Of a stretch of DNA of 64,000 nucleotides, positions 17,288-29,565 are shown piece by piece; within the stretch, counting starts at the first letter, position 1, and each line of letters begins with the position of its first letter. The stretch spans positions 3,782,001 to 3,846,000 of the forward strand of contig JAJQJQ010000003.1 in assembly GCA_028622995.1 (NCBI GenBank), written 5' to 3'. Source of the stretch: Panagrolaimus kolymaensis (taxonomy: Eukaryota > Nematoda > Chromadorea > Rhabditida > Panagrolaimidae). Made by a program: the position numbers and the translations under genes. The notes beneath the pieces are model-generated. The model saw nothing but the letters and a program-made list of their open reading frames with translations. It was not told the DNA's origin and searched no databases.

Positions 17288-20200
17288 TTAAGATAATGCA
17301 GCTCTGACTAATGGAGATAAAACTGAACAAATATTAATAAGTAACCGTAAATCTGAATATTCGCAATTGAGCAATTTTACTAGCGATGATGCATCAATTT
17401 TCTCTTCTATGTTTGAAACCGATTCATTTACTCTAGGATCGAGTGCTTCAGCATGGTTGTGTCGATCCATCAATTCTTTAATAAGTTTTAAATGAGCTTC
17501 ATGAGATATTTTGTTTGAAATATTTGCAAAAACTTCATCCTCAGCTAAAATTTTCGGTTTACATCTTTTAAAAAAATAATAGTTTGAACTTACAAGTATC
17601 AAGAGATTGAATAAAATAATGCAATTGTGAAGCTCGTCTCACAAGATTTTCAAATCGCTCTTTTAAAGTGCACAAAATTAACTCATTTGTATAATCTTTT
17701 TCTGCACACATATCTCTGACATTTTCAACCATGGTTTGAACAATATCACATGGATATGCCATTTCCTCTTCCAAATATGTATGAACATCGCCAGAGTGGA
17801 TCTAAACTACTCTTTTTTAAATGTCGAAAAAAGGGAAGAACGTTTACAGTAATTTTATGATCATCAAGATTTGCAACAATAATAACTGAAGTCATTTGAA
17901 TGTATTCCACTTCTCTCTTTTCAATGTTTGCAATTTTAGTTGATTTTCTTGGACTCTCTTCATTTTCATTATTTTTTGGTATGGTTATGTAAAAGGATTC
18001 GGGATGTTGAACTTCTTTTTTAATTTGATCCAATAAATTTATGTTCGCTAATTTTGTGGCATTAATTCCTTAAAATATTTTTTCCTTTCTTTGTTTGGGC
18101 TTTAAAAAAGAAGTGTTTTTTACCTTGCATAATAAAAGCTGGTTGAAAATCATTTAAAATTCCACCAAATAATTTTTTTAAAACTGCCACTCGAGGGCAT
18201 TCTTCTCCGTTACTTAAATGATCCCCAAAATCATCCATGGCATATTCAACATGTAATAGTTTTTGAAGAAAATGTTCATAAAGTTCCTCTTCTTCCAATG
18301 GATTTGTGGGATCGTGGACGTAAACACAATTTTTAGCCAACACCCGAGCCAAAGAAGTTTTGGATTTGCGTCGTTTAGCTCTTATGGGTTTTGAAGGTTG
18401 TATTGGTTCATAAATGTATGAAGCCAATGATGGATTTGACAACAAAGAAGTTGTGCTTGAAGTTGGACTTAAAGCAGATGATGATTGCCGGGGCGAAATT
18501 GGCCTAGATTTATCAGAGATTGTGTAATCAGATGAAGTTGATGGCAATCCACTATCGAAATGACTAATTTGTCCATCATTTCGATTATGATGATGTCTAC
18601 TAAGATCAAATGGGCTCCTTTGCGGTGATTCATTCCATACAGCTTTCGCATCATATTTTTGTTTTATAATTTTTTCTTTTTTCTTTGGCTCCGGTTTTTC
18701 AAATGGCAATGTAAAACCATATGGTAATTTGCCTTTTGGAGTTGTAAATTCTGTTTGTATTATTACTTTCGGTTTTTTATCTGGTTTAAGAAGTGATTTT
18801 CTTTTGGGCATTTTGAATCTTGAAATAGGATTGGAGCTTGATCGAGGACGAAAATTCCTAACATTCGAATCTTTTTCAATATGTCGTGGCTGGGGTTCAG
18901 ATTTGGTTCGATGTCTTGGAAAGCGAATCTGAAATAAATATATTAACATTAAACCTTTATATTTTTCAAACTTACACAATCCCCATCAGTTAAATCATAT
19001 TTCGTTGACCATACTTGAGATGTAAATTGCTCTCGAAGCTTCTGTTTTTGTGCAAGCATTGCCCCAAATTCACCTAATTGCCAACGATCGGCTATTTTTT
19101 CCATTTCATCATTATGTCGATTTAATTCCAAGACTGGGTTATTATTATTAACTTTTTGCGCAACCATTTCAGCTTTTGTAAATGGCCAAATATTATTTAA
19201 ACTATAATTGGGCTCACGATGAGAATCGCTACCTTAAACCAAAGGAATAAAAATTAATTAATCTTAAACAAATTAAGTAACAAACCAGATTGATCAAAAT
19301 GCATTCGATCAATTCGAAGAAAATATGTTAGAACATGTAAAAGTTGAGCGACATGTTTAACATTTTCACCAACAAGCACCAAACGAGTTGTATGTGAAAG
19401 AGCTCCAATGCAACCCATTGCATTCATCAAGGGTCTTGATTGATTTTGATAATATTCCGATAAAGTCCAAAATCCTTCATGTTTACTTGTAAATACTTCA
19501 TCGGTTGTAAGCACCCAAGTTAAATGATACATCATAACAGCCGATATTAATTTGGATAAAAAATATCCAGTTTCTTTAGTTTCAAAAATATTTATCATTT
19601 CATTGAAATCTTGAAAATATGAATTCACTGCCATTTCGTCATAGAGTTTTGGGGTTTTCAGAGAAGATGCAATAAAGGAATTTAATCTCATTGCATTGTG
19701 TAATGACACCAAATTTTCACGAAATTTTTGACAAGCGACAGCAGTTTTAAAATGAAAAAGTTTTTTGTCTTTACAAAGTGAATCGAATAAAGATTGTTGT
19801 AAGTCTTTCATTTCACGATCGATGAAATGAAGATTATTGAAAACAAATTCTTCCAAACCATTATCAAAAACTATCGCAATTGCTGTGTGTCGATATGAGT
19901 TTAACCCTTTTAGAGTTGAACCCAATCGACGTGAACTACCGCAACTGATACTGCATTCTGAAAGGATATGGAAAATATTTTAAAGTTTAATTTTTATGTT
20001 TAAATTATACCATCTGATCTTAAAGGCACTCGTGACATGGTTGACATTCTCGCTTTGCTAACTTTACGTAAATAATCTGGAGGCTCGGTATTGAAGTATG
20101 AATAATGTCGTTGAAGTGGAGCATGTTCTTTTCGAATAAACGTATCCCACATTTGCACTGCTGATCGAACATCACTTTCCAAATTGTAATCGCTAAAACT

Positions 20201-20721
20201 CAAATTTTTTAGATGTCTAATTAATTAAATAAGTGTTTACTTTAAACCAATATCTTTTTCTCTTGGAATTGAAAACATTCTTGAAATCATTAGTTTATCA
20301 TAAATGTGATGAATTTTAAAGCTTCCACTTTCAATCATATGCTGAGCATTACCAAATATTAATTCACCTATTTCAGGTGTATCAGATTTTTGTGCAAAAA
20401 ACTATAAATAAAAATTATATATTTTTTATCCCAACTTTAAAAAATTTACATTTAATTTACTCGGTTCTGTAGAAGAATTATCAGCAAATCGAATGGTATC
20501 AGAATCAAATCTTAACTTGGAAGCTTTTTCAACATACACTAACATTCTGATATGGTCATGCTTCATTGTAAATTCATTGTGGATGCTAAAAACAAAACTT
20601 TTAAAAATTGGAGTAAAAATTATATCTCAAACCATTTTCCCGTTTCGACGAGCTCCTTTAAAATTTGCTCATTTGGAATTGGTTCTAATTTACTTGATTC
20701 TTTTCGACGTTTTCCAAGCAT
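17288..20721 (-). CDS. Folliculin-interacting protein (FNIP) homologue
   Basis: FNIP binds folliculin. Together they act on Rag GTPases and AMPK/TOR nutrient signalling at the lysosome (family knowledge). Ten exons are modelled: 20633-20721, 20450-20585, 20241-20401, 20011-20192, 19286-19957, 18976-19232, 18124-18928, 17848-18068, 17594-17801 and 17288-17544. They sum to 2988 nt (995 aa) with every junction in phase. The middle DENN-like region contains LSKLISAVMMYHLTWV and RLVLVGENVKHVAQLLHVLT. The C-terminus (SDLRLLINICSVLSPLVRAA) closely resembles the end of human FNIP1. The central part is a long Ser/Pro/basic, probably disordered linker. One intron, after codons for DHKIT, is only 46 nt and is inferred from the frame change. 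The gene is divergent from STT3. I am confident of the family but not of FNIP1 versus FNIP2, a distinction that may not apply outside vertebrates. Confidence 0.88.
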
Positions 20722-21333
20722 ATTTACAATTAATAATTTGGTTTAAGAAAAATAAATATATTTAAAAAATCTTCGAAAAAGCATTTGTTGTTCTTGCTCG
20801 AGCTAAAAAAATAGAGAATATCAAACTACAAAAATTGTATGAGCCTAAGGGAGTAAAAATAAAAGCACAGGTGTAAATGTATTAATATCATAAAATATAA
20901 TTAGGTTGGTTTTTTCTGTAATGGTAACCCGAAACATAAATATTTACAATTGTACTATTTTTTTGAGATAAAAGTATTATAAGAAATTTTGTTAAGCTCG
21001 CAACTTTTAATAAAATTAAATTTTTAATTTTGCTTCGTTAAACTACAGTAATTTTGGTTTCAGCAAAATATTTTATTAAAATCTTTTGCTTTATTTTTTT
21101 GTTTGTTTGTATTTAATTAAAAAGATACCTTTCATTTTTTAATTCCCATTTTTTGAGAACTTCCCTCAAATAAATATAAAGCTTGCGAGTTCCCGAAACG
21201 AACGCTATTTATGAGCCAGTTGGCCATCTATTTTTATTTTTTGCCAACGTGTGTTTTTGTTTCCCATAGTTTCATTCCATTTTTAGAAAACGCTTTACTA
21301 CTTTCTTGATATTTTGAGAAAGTAATAAAAAAA
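20722..21333. promoter_or_regulatory. Shared divergent upstream region of FNIP and STT3
   Basis: 612 nt separate the two start codons, so both promoters lie here. A strong acceptor (ATTTTTAG at 21285-21286) lies about 45 nt before the STT3 ATG with no obvious donor, so it is a candidate trans-splice site. No further coding region was seen. Confidence 0.55.
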
Positions 21334-23957
21334 ATGGAGGAAACGACAGATCATGATAAAAAAGTGGTGTCGAATAAAACTACTTCATTAAAAGATGAAC
21401 CAGTTGTTGTTGTTAAAAAGCCTATGTCTACCTCAACTGCCATTGCTGCAACAAGTTTACTTACTTTTACTATTCTTGCTTTATGTTGGGTGGTAGGATT
21501 TGCATCTCGTTTGTTTGCCATTATTCGATTTGAATCCATCATCCATGAATTTGACCCATGGTAAGTTCGAAGTCTCCCTTTTAAAAAATGGCAAATTTCC
21601 AATTTTTTTAGGTTTAATTATCGAGCAACTCATTACATGGTTGAAAATAACTTTTACAAATTTCTAAATTGGTTTGATGATCGAGCATGGTATCCACTTG
21701 GTCGAATTGTTGGAGGAACCGTTTATCCCGGTTTAATGGTTACTTCAGGAGCTATTCATTATGTTTTGAATAGTCTTAATTTTCCCATTCATATCAGAGA
21801 TGTTTGTGTCTTCCTTGCACCAACTTTCAGTGGTCTCACTTCCATCGCAACATACTTTTTAACTAAAGAAATTTGGTCACCTGGCGCAGGTTTATTTGCT
21901 GCATGCTTTATCGCCATTTCCCCTGGATATACAAGTCGTTCAGTTGCTGGTTCATATGATAATGAAGGCATCGCCATCTTTGCCCTTCAAGTATGCAAAC
22001 TTTTTCTTTCTTCCTTTCATCCTCTTAATATTTATCTTTTTTTAGTTTACTTACTTTTTATGGCTTCGTTCTGTTCGTACGGGTTCTGTTTATTGGGCAG
22101 TACTTACATCTCTTTCATATTTTTATATGGTATCTGCTTGGGGTGGCTATGTTTTCATCATCAATCTTATCCCTCTCCATGTTCTTGTCTTAGTTATAAT
22201 TGGACGTTATTCCAACAGGGTTTATGTTGCATATTCAACTTTCTATGTTCTTGGTGAACTTCTTGCAATGCAAATTCCATTTGTTGGATTCCAGCCTGTT
22301 AAAACATCGGAACATATGGCTGCTTTCGGTGTCTTTGGCCTTTTACAACTTATTGGAGCAGTTCGATATATGCAAAGTCGAATCACTCGTAGCCAATCTG
22401 TTATCCTTTTAATTGCCGTTGTGGCTTCCACCATTGTTTTTGGACTTGGCCTTATTACGCTTCTTACTTATACTGGATACATTGCTCCATGGTCTGGGCG
22501 TTTCTACTCATTATGGGATACCGGATATGCTAAAATCCATATCCCCATCATTGCCAGTGTTTCGGAACATCAACCGACAACTTGGGTTTCATTCTTCTTT
22601 GATCTTCATATTACTGCTGCCATCTTTCCTGCTGGCTTATGGCTTTGTGTTAAAAAAGTCAATGATGAAAGAGTTTTTAGTAAGCATTTTAAAATCTTAT
22701 TTTCCTAAACTCAAGATTTTTTCTTTCAGTAATCCTTTATGCCGTCACTGCAGTTTACTTTGCTGGTGTTATGGTACGTTTAATGCTTACGCTAACTCCA
22801 GTTGTTTGTGTACTTGCTGGAGTTGCATGTTCAAACCTCTTCCAACAATATATGATTGATGATAATTTAACAAACGATGATAAAGATCATCCGGATCCTC
22901 GCTATTACGATAAACCTCCATCATCATCTCAAATCAGTGCTAAAGGAAAACGTAAGCTTCCTCAACAACCAGCTTACAATGCCAATGTTGCCACCAATGC
23001 TGAAGATAATGGCAATATTGGATTAAACACCCGTTCAATTATTGTCATTGCCTTCCTTTTCTTTATGCTAATGTATGTCGTGCATTGTACTTATGTCACC
23101 AGCAATGCTTATTCCCATCCAAGTGTTGTATTACAATCTCAAACTTCTCGAGGCCGAATTATCATGGATGATTTCCGTGAAGCTTATTATTGGCTTCGTC
23201 AAAACACAGCTGAAGATGCTCGAGTTATGTCGTGGTGGGATTATGGTTATCAAATAGCGGGAATGGCAAATCGAACCACTCTTGTTGATAATAATACATG
23301 GAATAATTCTCACATCGCCCTCGTTGGTATGGCCATGTCAAGTAATGAAAGCTTTGCATATGAAATTATGCGAGATCTCGACGTAAATTATGTCCTGGTC
23401 ATTTTCGGCGGTGTCATTGGATATTCTGGTGACGATATCAACAAATTCCTTTGGATGGTTCGTATCGCTGAAGGCGAACATCCTAAAATTATTCGGGTAT
23501 TTTTTGTTGTATTTTTGAATTTGGATTTAAAAACAACAACTTTTTAGGAAGCAGATTATTTCACTGAAAGTGGTGAATATAGTGTTGGCGAACAAGCATC
23601 TCAAACTATGCTAAATTCCATAATGTACAAAATGTCTTATTATCGATTTGGTGAAATGAATGTTGGATATGGACAACAACCTGGATTAGATAGAACTCGG
23701 GGTTATGTCGTTGGCAAAACTGATGTTACTTTAACCCATCTTGAAGAAGCATATACCACTGAAAATTGGTTGGTTCGAATTTATAAAGTCAAAGATCTCG
23801 AAAATCGACCAACCATAAAATATAAGGAACGCAAAATCAAGGCAAAGCGGTCACCATACGTATCTAAGAAGGTAAAGAAAATTTCCTTGAAACCTTTAAT
23901 CTAAAAGTTTTATTTTTTCAGACGGTTACTAATAAGAAAGGATCAATTAGGACTTAA
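21334..23957 (+). CDS. stt-3: STT3 catalytic subunit of oligosaccharyltransferase
   Basis: Catalyses transfer of the lipid-linked oligosaccharide to Asn in N-X-S/T sequons in the ER membrane. Six exons (21334-21560, 21612-21990, 22046-22679, 22730-23496, 23548-23871, 23922-23957) sum to 2367 nt, 788 aa, in phase throughout. Seen directly: [15 protein letters not shown] near the N-terminus, holding the conserved luminal DxD-type region. Thirteen or so hydrophobic segments follow, then WWDYG at 582-586 and [14 protein letters not shown] after it, the STT3 sequon-binding and catalytic signatures. The tail is basic (KKVKK-type), cytosolic or luminal-end variable. AATAAA lies at 24106-24111. The 3' end faces the convergent Ras-like gene about 180 nt away. 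Confidence 0.97.
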
Positions 23958-24138
23958 TTTGTTTTTTGTTTTTATGGCAAGTGTTTTAATTCCCTCATTA
24001 TCGGGTGCCGCATTGTTTGTTTTTTCTTTACATTAAATTATTTGTTTGTTCACTTTTTTATTTAATTTATATCTTAATTTATGTTTGTGAAATTCTTAGA
24101 CGTCAAATAAAGTTAATAATTAAAATTTTTATTTTTGG

Positions 24139-24878
24139 TCACAAAATAATACAACGTGATTTAAAAAAGTTTTGAATATAACTCATTGTTTTATGCTTTG
24201 TTGCTGATTGTAATTGACTAAAAGCTGGGTTTTTTATTTTCTCAACTTCTTCAACCAAAACATCGAAAGCTTCTTGAATTCCATCTCCAGTTTTAGCGCT
24301 GGTTTCCACGAATGGCAAATAAAAACATTGTATTCTTTCTCGAATATCATCTATTAATTTGTTTTCATGATTTAAATCTATTTTATTTGCAACAATAATC
24401 ATAGGTATTTGTAGATGTTCTTCATCAGAGAAATTTGATTTGCGCCTTCGAGCTTGACGAATTTGTGAACGGAAATCGCTTAAAGCTGTAAGTGAATCCA
24501 AATTAAATATTGAAAAAATTAGCATATATCCATCCGCTCCAATAACATGTTGAGCCACAACTGTATCACCATTATTTAATTCATGACCGGTGTCAATGAT
24601 TTCAAGAATAAATGATTCACCGTTTATAACTTTCTAAAACCTTCCAAGATAAAACATATCATAAAAAAATTGATTACCTGTTTTTGATAAACTTCCACCA
24701 TTCCCATATCTTCTTCATCCTCAAATTTATTGTTTACATATTGTTTCACGATCGAACTTTTTCCTACTCCTGTAGTACCAAGAATCGCTAATTTTACAAG
24801 CTTTAAATTTGCCGAAATAACAGTACTGGCTTCACTTGGAGATCGCGCATTTTTTCTTTTAAAATATCGAAAGTTCAT
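24139..24878 (-). CDS. Atypical Ras-family small GTPase
   Basis: Two exons (24678-24878, 24139-24633) encode 231 aa. The P-loop GTTGVGKS (34-41), NKID and ETSAKTGDG are normal for Ras. Switch I reads DMGMVEVYQK, so the Thr-35 equivalent that binds Mg2+ is missing and the effector loop is altered. Switch II reads DTGHE (81-85) in place of DTAGQE, with one residue deleted and His in place of Gln-61. The protein ends CIIL, a CaaX box predicting geranylgeranylation, after a Lys/Arg-poor tail. An N-terminal extension of about 28 residues precedes the fold. GTP hydrolysis and switching are likely to be abnormal. I cannot assign it to a named Ras subfamily. Confidence 0.85.
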
Positions 24879-25477
24879 TCAAAAAAGCAAAGAAATTTTT
24901 TTTTACAATGCACAACAAAGAAAAGAACAAAAAAAAGCAGCTGTCATACATATTCCTTTGTTTTGTTCTTATCAAATAGAAACAGCAAGCAAGTGATGCA
25001 TTTTTGCCTTTTTACATTGAACAACAAACTTTTAAGCTTTGACAAATAAAAAGTGTTTTAAAATGTTTCAAAAAGCAATGAATGCTGCTTACCTAATTCA
25101 AAATAAGCATTTTAAATCAAAAGAAAATGGCTGGGTTTAAAAGGATTTCAAAATAAACTTGGAATCCTAAAAATAGCGACGCATAATGAAATTTTTAGTT
25201 TTGTTTTAATAATGTCTCTATTCCACGAATATTAATAACGTCGTCCCTAATATTAGTGAATGATGAATATCATTGTTAGTGCTGGTATTTTTTTAATTGT
25301 AAACATCGAGGTTTAAACATTTTAAAGCAGCAATAGTTATACATATTTCATATTCGTTAAAAAAGTTTGTGAAATAATATATACGTACAGTATTAACAAG
25401 TTTGATATAAACAAAAGTAAAAAATTTATTACAAAAAAGGTGCAAAAATAACAAAACAAAAAAAGAAGCAAAGATAA
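24879..25477. other. Intergenic DNA, no gene seen
   Basis: AT-rich spacer between the start of the Ras-like gene and the 3' end of the next minus-strand gene. It presumably holds a promoter on the left and a 3' UTR on the right. Confidence 0.5.
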
Positions 25478-26868
25478 TTAACAATTACACGTAAAACAAA
25501 TATTAACATGGATAGTTATTTGATGGAGATAAGATTCTTCACGTACACTTTCACGTTCTGCTTGAGATGAAGTTTTGTTTTCATTTTGTTGAGGAACATC
25601 CAAAGAAGCTGGTGCAATTGAAGAAGCTTGTGCAGGAATGGTGAATCTTGTTCCATAAGTACGTGGTGCCCATTGATTTTGATGACTATGAACGATTTTC
25701 GGTGGAACTCGAACACTTTCATTCTTGATTTGAACTTCAGGAACTTTTGAAAGCTAAAAAACAATGACAATAAAAGCTAATATAAAAACTCAAAAAACAA
25801 CCACTTACATGAGAAGCAGAAACATTTTTAGGTTTTGCTATTTCATCATCAATAAAAACATCATCAGAAAATTCATCCAATTCATAAAGAGAGTTCCGAA
25901 CATAGTTCATATCTTCAAAGTTTTCACGAGCAAATCCTCCATCAGTCATAGTAGCTTGTACTGGAATGGGTGGTTTAGGACCAGAAGCAAGCGTTCGAAG
26001 ATTATAATTGGAATTGGGACGTAAAATTGCTTCGATTTCCATTGAAGATATTTGTGGAATAGGATCGAGTAAACCAAACAATTCATTTTCTTCTAATTCT
26101 TTGATAGCTTGATCGATATCACACACAGCTTCGATTGACATGTCGCTTTGATCTTTATCAGGTTTGATAACTTTAAGATGATATGGAAAGTGTCGTTCAA
26201 ACATTTTTGTAGCACACGATTTTCCAAAAAGCTTGCGTAATTTCTGAAAAAATGAATTTGATAACAAAATCAATGATAAAAATACACTCACATTCTTGTC
26301 CAAAGCAGAGCCAAATTTGTAAGAATAAACTTTTTGAAGATCCGAGAATTTGATAGCACAAGTTTTTGAAACACCAAGATCACGTGCACATGCCAAGATT
26401 TGTTGTTTAGACTAAAAAAACGAAATATATTCACAAGAAAGTAAACAAATATTCAACCTTAGTGATGACTGCTTTTGAAACAGAAGGATTTCTAACAATA
26501 CGTTTAGCAGGAGGTGGAGAAGGTTGAGCTGGTTGAGATGGTCTATGGTTAGGAGGATACATTAAATCATCAGAAGTAGAAGAGTGTGATCCATCTGAAC
26601 TTGAAGAAAGTAGACGATGTCCATGTGATCCTTGTTTACCATTGTTGTCAAGCGAAGTTTTAGAAACTGGAACAGCTTTTGGAAGAGTAGAAGCAGCTTT
26701 TTCTTTAACATTTGTTGAAAATGGTGAATCTGGACGAAGTGAAACATATGTGTAGCGTCGTTCATCATCAGTATAAAGAACAGAGTCAGAATCACTTTCT
26801 TGTGCAGCACCGCCGGTTATTTGTTCTTTATGATCAGTAGTATAACCACCATATTTTTCTGACGACAT
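25478..26868 (-). CDS. Unrecognised nematode protein, tandem paralogue A
   Basis: Four exons (26458-26868, 26292-26411, 25809-26243, 25478-25753), all phase 0, give 413 aa. Residues 1-137 are Ser/Pro/acidic and probably disordered, with RRYTYVSL and PAQPSPPPAKR. A compact domain follows, spanning SKQQILACARDLGVSK, then DLQKVYSYKFGSALDKN, KLRKLFGKSCATKMFERHFP and CDIDQAIKELEENELFGLL. The tail is again low complexity. The compact domain aligns along its length with the neighbouring gene at 27199-27967, and the shared exon pattern (both domain exons are 120 nt) supports tandem duplication. The pattern YxxKFGxxL...LF...F resembles a small winged-helix such as LOTUS/OST-HTH, but that is speculation. 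A strong acceptor lies 15 nt before the ATG. Confidence 0.8.
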
Positions 26869-26883
26869 GTTGATCGTGCTATT

Positions 26884-26885
26884 CT
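26884..26885 (-). promoter_or_regulatory. Putative spliced-leader trans-splice acceptor of paralogue A
   Basis: Minus-strand ATTTTTTAG ends here, 15 nt upstream of the ATG, with no upstream donor identified. The gene is the downstream member of a same-strand pair about 330 nt apart, which would also fit an operon. Confidence 0.5.
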
Positions 26886-27198
26886 AAAAAATATGAAGGT
26901 AAAGAAAATGATTTTACATAGAAACGAAATGAAAAACGATTTCAAAAATAAGGTAAGTCATAAACAAGCGTCAATTACAATAATAGCGTTAGTTATTCAA
27001 ACACTTTTTTGTAAAAATCCCAAAATGAAAGAAAGTGTGAGAAGGATACCATAGCTAAAGGATTTCTTGTTAAGGTACACAACAGTTTCAAACTATTCCA
27101 CTAAAAGTTAGTGTCTTCATTCGAGATGATATCTTAATCCATTTTGTTTTCATATGTGAAAATATGATATATATAAACAAATCTCCGCTATTATTAGA

Positions 27199-27967
27199 TT
27201 AAACTTGTTTTACACAATCACAATCTTTGTGGATAAGGAGAATGTGACATACCTTTGTAAATCTAGGATGACGAGGTTCAATCATTCTGATTTTGCTATG
27301 TTTGATATTTTCCCCTGGACGATATGGCGGAGGATGTTCAATTTCATACATTTCAGCCTCAGTTAATGGATCAACTGGTTCAACTTTTCCAAAATACTTA
27401 TTGTTCAATAAATTTTCAATTGCACGATCAATATCCATTTTTGATTTTAAAGTCCATTCTTTTCCATTATAATTTGCAATTATCTCTTGTTCGAACTCTT
27501 CATCGAAAACTTTTTTGAGTTGTGTAGTTGAAAAGAGATCCCATAATTCCTAAAAAAAAAGAAGCATAAAAACAGTAAGTAAAGTCAATAATATCCACTA
27601 TTAACAAATATGTAAGAGGAAAAGTAATACACTATCATGCTTTAAAAACTTACTTCTTTAGTTAATTCGTTTTCAAATTTGAGCTTATAAACATTTCGAA
27701 CGATTGGATAACGCACTTCTCTTTCTTCCGACATGCCCAATTCTTTGCAACAGTACAAAATTCGATACTTAGCCTAAAAAATAAATATGAAAGAAAATGA
27801 AGTTTAACCTTTAAAATAAAACAAACCACAGAAGGTCCATATTTTTGTGGAGGAGGTGCAAGAATAGGTACATTTTGGACCAAAGAGACATCACTTGCTC
27901 GTCTTTGTACTCTTTGGATTGAAGGATACATAAGATCCACGCTTTCATCGGAAGAATAACTCATCAT
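27199..27967 (-). CDS. Unrecognised nematode protein, tandem paralogue B
   Basis: Three exons (27827-27967, 27654-27773, 27199-27549) give 203 aa, all phase 0. The N-terminus is short and Ser/Pro-rich. The domain then begins with AKYRILYCCKELGMSEER, followed by RNVYKLKFENELTKEELWDLF and MDIDRAIENLLNNKYFGKVEP. These are the counterparts of blocks in paralogue A. It lacks A's long disordered arms. The ORF ends in a Cys-containing tail, but a good donor (AAG|GTATGT) sits just before the tail, so a longer spliced form is possible. The ATG at 27967 was chosen because a splice acceptor (27987-27988) lies about 20 nt upstream. Confidence 0.75.
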
Positions 27968-28772
27968 TAACAAAATCCGAAAGAATCTGAAAAATGAAAC
28001 ATGAAAGGTGTAAAAAAAAAAGTTTCAATACGCGAACGGCAAACAAATGAGACAAAAACAAAGTAAAAAATTATGTCAAGCATTCAAGCTATAAAAAATC
28101 AATTCAAACTTTTTAGGAGAAACGAGTGAATGAAAAATTGACGCGCGAAAATATAAAACTACGGTAGCTTGCTTTTCAAGACATCCACCTCTTTTTGAAA
28201 TTTCTAACATTATCATTATTCTATTGCTTGTTTCCTTAAAAATTAAATATTACATGGACCATTCATTTTTTTCTATTTATCTTTTTTCGAAATGTCTTAC
28301 AATAATTTATCATAATTATAATCTCAACTGCTGGCTAGTTATACAATGTTCACCATCGTTGTTTAGTATTAAATCATTTTATTGTTACAAACTTAGATAA
28401 TTAAAACCTTTAATTTTTTCGAACATGTAAATTGCTAATATAGTGGAATCATTATCTTTAGCCGTAGTTAAATTATGAATTTTTGTTGATAACTCGTTGC
28501 AAGGAGTCGATTCAGTTAACTCACTCACGAATGCCTTCATTCAAATTTTTGTAAGTAAATGTTTAAAGTTACTCAGATAACACTAATTGGATTAATCATA
28601 TTTTTTTCAAAGTTTTGAAATTTATGTTCATCAAAGAATTTTGGCAAAACGAGTGTCTTTGATAGCATTGTTTTGACTAGTTTGTTTCATCGAAGCTTTC
28701 ACAAAATTCCTTTCTTTTGTTTTTTGCTACAAATAATATTACAATTTGCTTTATATCATTTAATTATCAAAT
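27968..28772. promoter_or_regulatory. Divergent upstream region between paralogue B and FMC1
   Basis: About 800 nt of AT-rich DNA between two divergent starts. The putative trans-splice acceptor of paralogue B is at 27987-27988. Nothing else is recognised. Confidence 0.45.
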
Positions 28773-29153
28773 ATGTCAACAGTGGAACGAAGTAAAATAG
28801 CTATTACTACTTTCCGTCGTATTATTTCTGAATTGAACAAAGCTAAAGGAGTAAGTTTTTTGTTTATGCACACATATCTTTGAACGATTTCATCAACTCA
28901 TTTTTAGAAAACTGTTTCCCGAGAATCTCCTGAATATCGCTTTATTATTGAACAAATGCGTAATCATCAAGTGACTCAAAAGTTAAATTGTAAATCACCA
29001 AATGAAATGGAACATCTTGCTGATACTTATGCAACATATCTAAATTCAACTCGCTATCTGACAGAACTTCAAGAACGTTATCGTGGTGGTGAAAGATCAA
29101 TTGAAGAAAGTGCAAATCTTGTTGGATTGACGCTTCCTAAGAAAAGAGAATAA
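28773..29153 (+). CDS. FMC1-like mitochondrial ATP synthase assembly factor
   Basis: FMC1 (C7orf55 in human) helps assemble the F1 part of ATP synthase in the mitochondrial matrix (family knowledge). Two exons (28773-28850, 28908-29153) give 107 aa; the human protein is about 113. Key match: the C-terminal block RGGERSIEESANLVGLTLP corresponds to the human GERSVEESAGLVGLKLP. The N-terminal half has RRIISELN and YRFIIEQMRNHQVTQ, also as in the family (LYR-related fold). AATAAA is at 29206-29211. Confidence 0.9.
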
Positions 29154-29565
29154 TTTTTGTTAGTGTATCTCTTTGTTTAGTTGTTATGTTAGATATTGTA
29201 TAGTTAATAAATGTTTGTATGCGATTTCATTACACATCGTCCGTTGTTATTACATATGCTAGTATTATTCACCATGTCGAGATTTGAATGATAAATCCTA
29301 ACTTGACTTCCTCTTAGGCTTACTGTAAATTTACCTTTACGGATTCAAGCAAAACGTAATATTTATTAGTGTTTACTATTTCATGAATGAAATTGAAAAT
29401 TTTCTTTGTAAATACGATAATCTTATTTATTTTTTTGTACACATTTTTTGGCAATCAATTAAGCAATATTAATAAAAGTTAATAAACAAATCATTTTAAT
29501 GTGCTTTAAAATTAGCTAATTTCTTTCGTGCCTCTTCTGAATCTTTGTCAGCTAAAACTTGTTGA
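29154..29565. other. FMC1 3' UTR and spacer
   Basis: Contains the FMC1 polyadenylation signal and otherwise AT-rich DNA. No exon that could supply an N-terminus for the following polymerase fragment was found. The end of a 104-codon antisense frame reaches to 29496. Confidence 0.5.
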
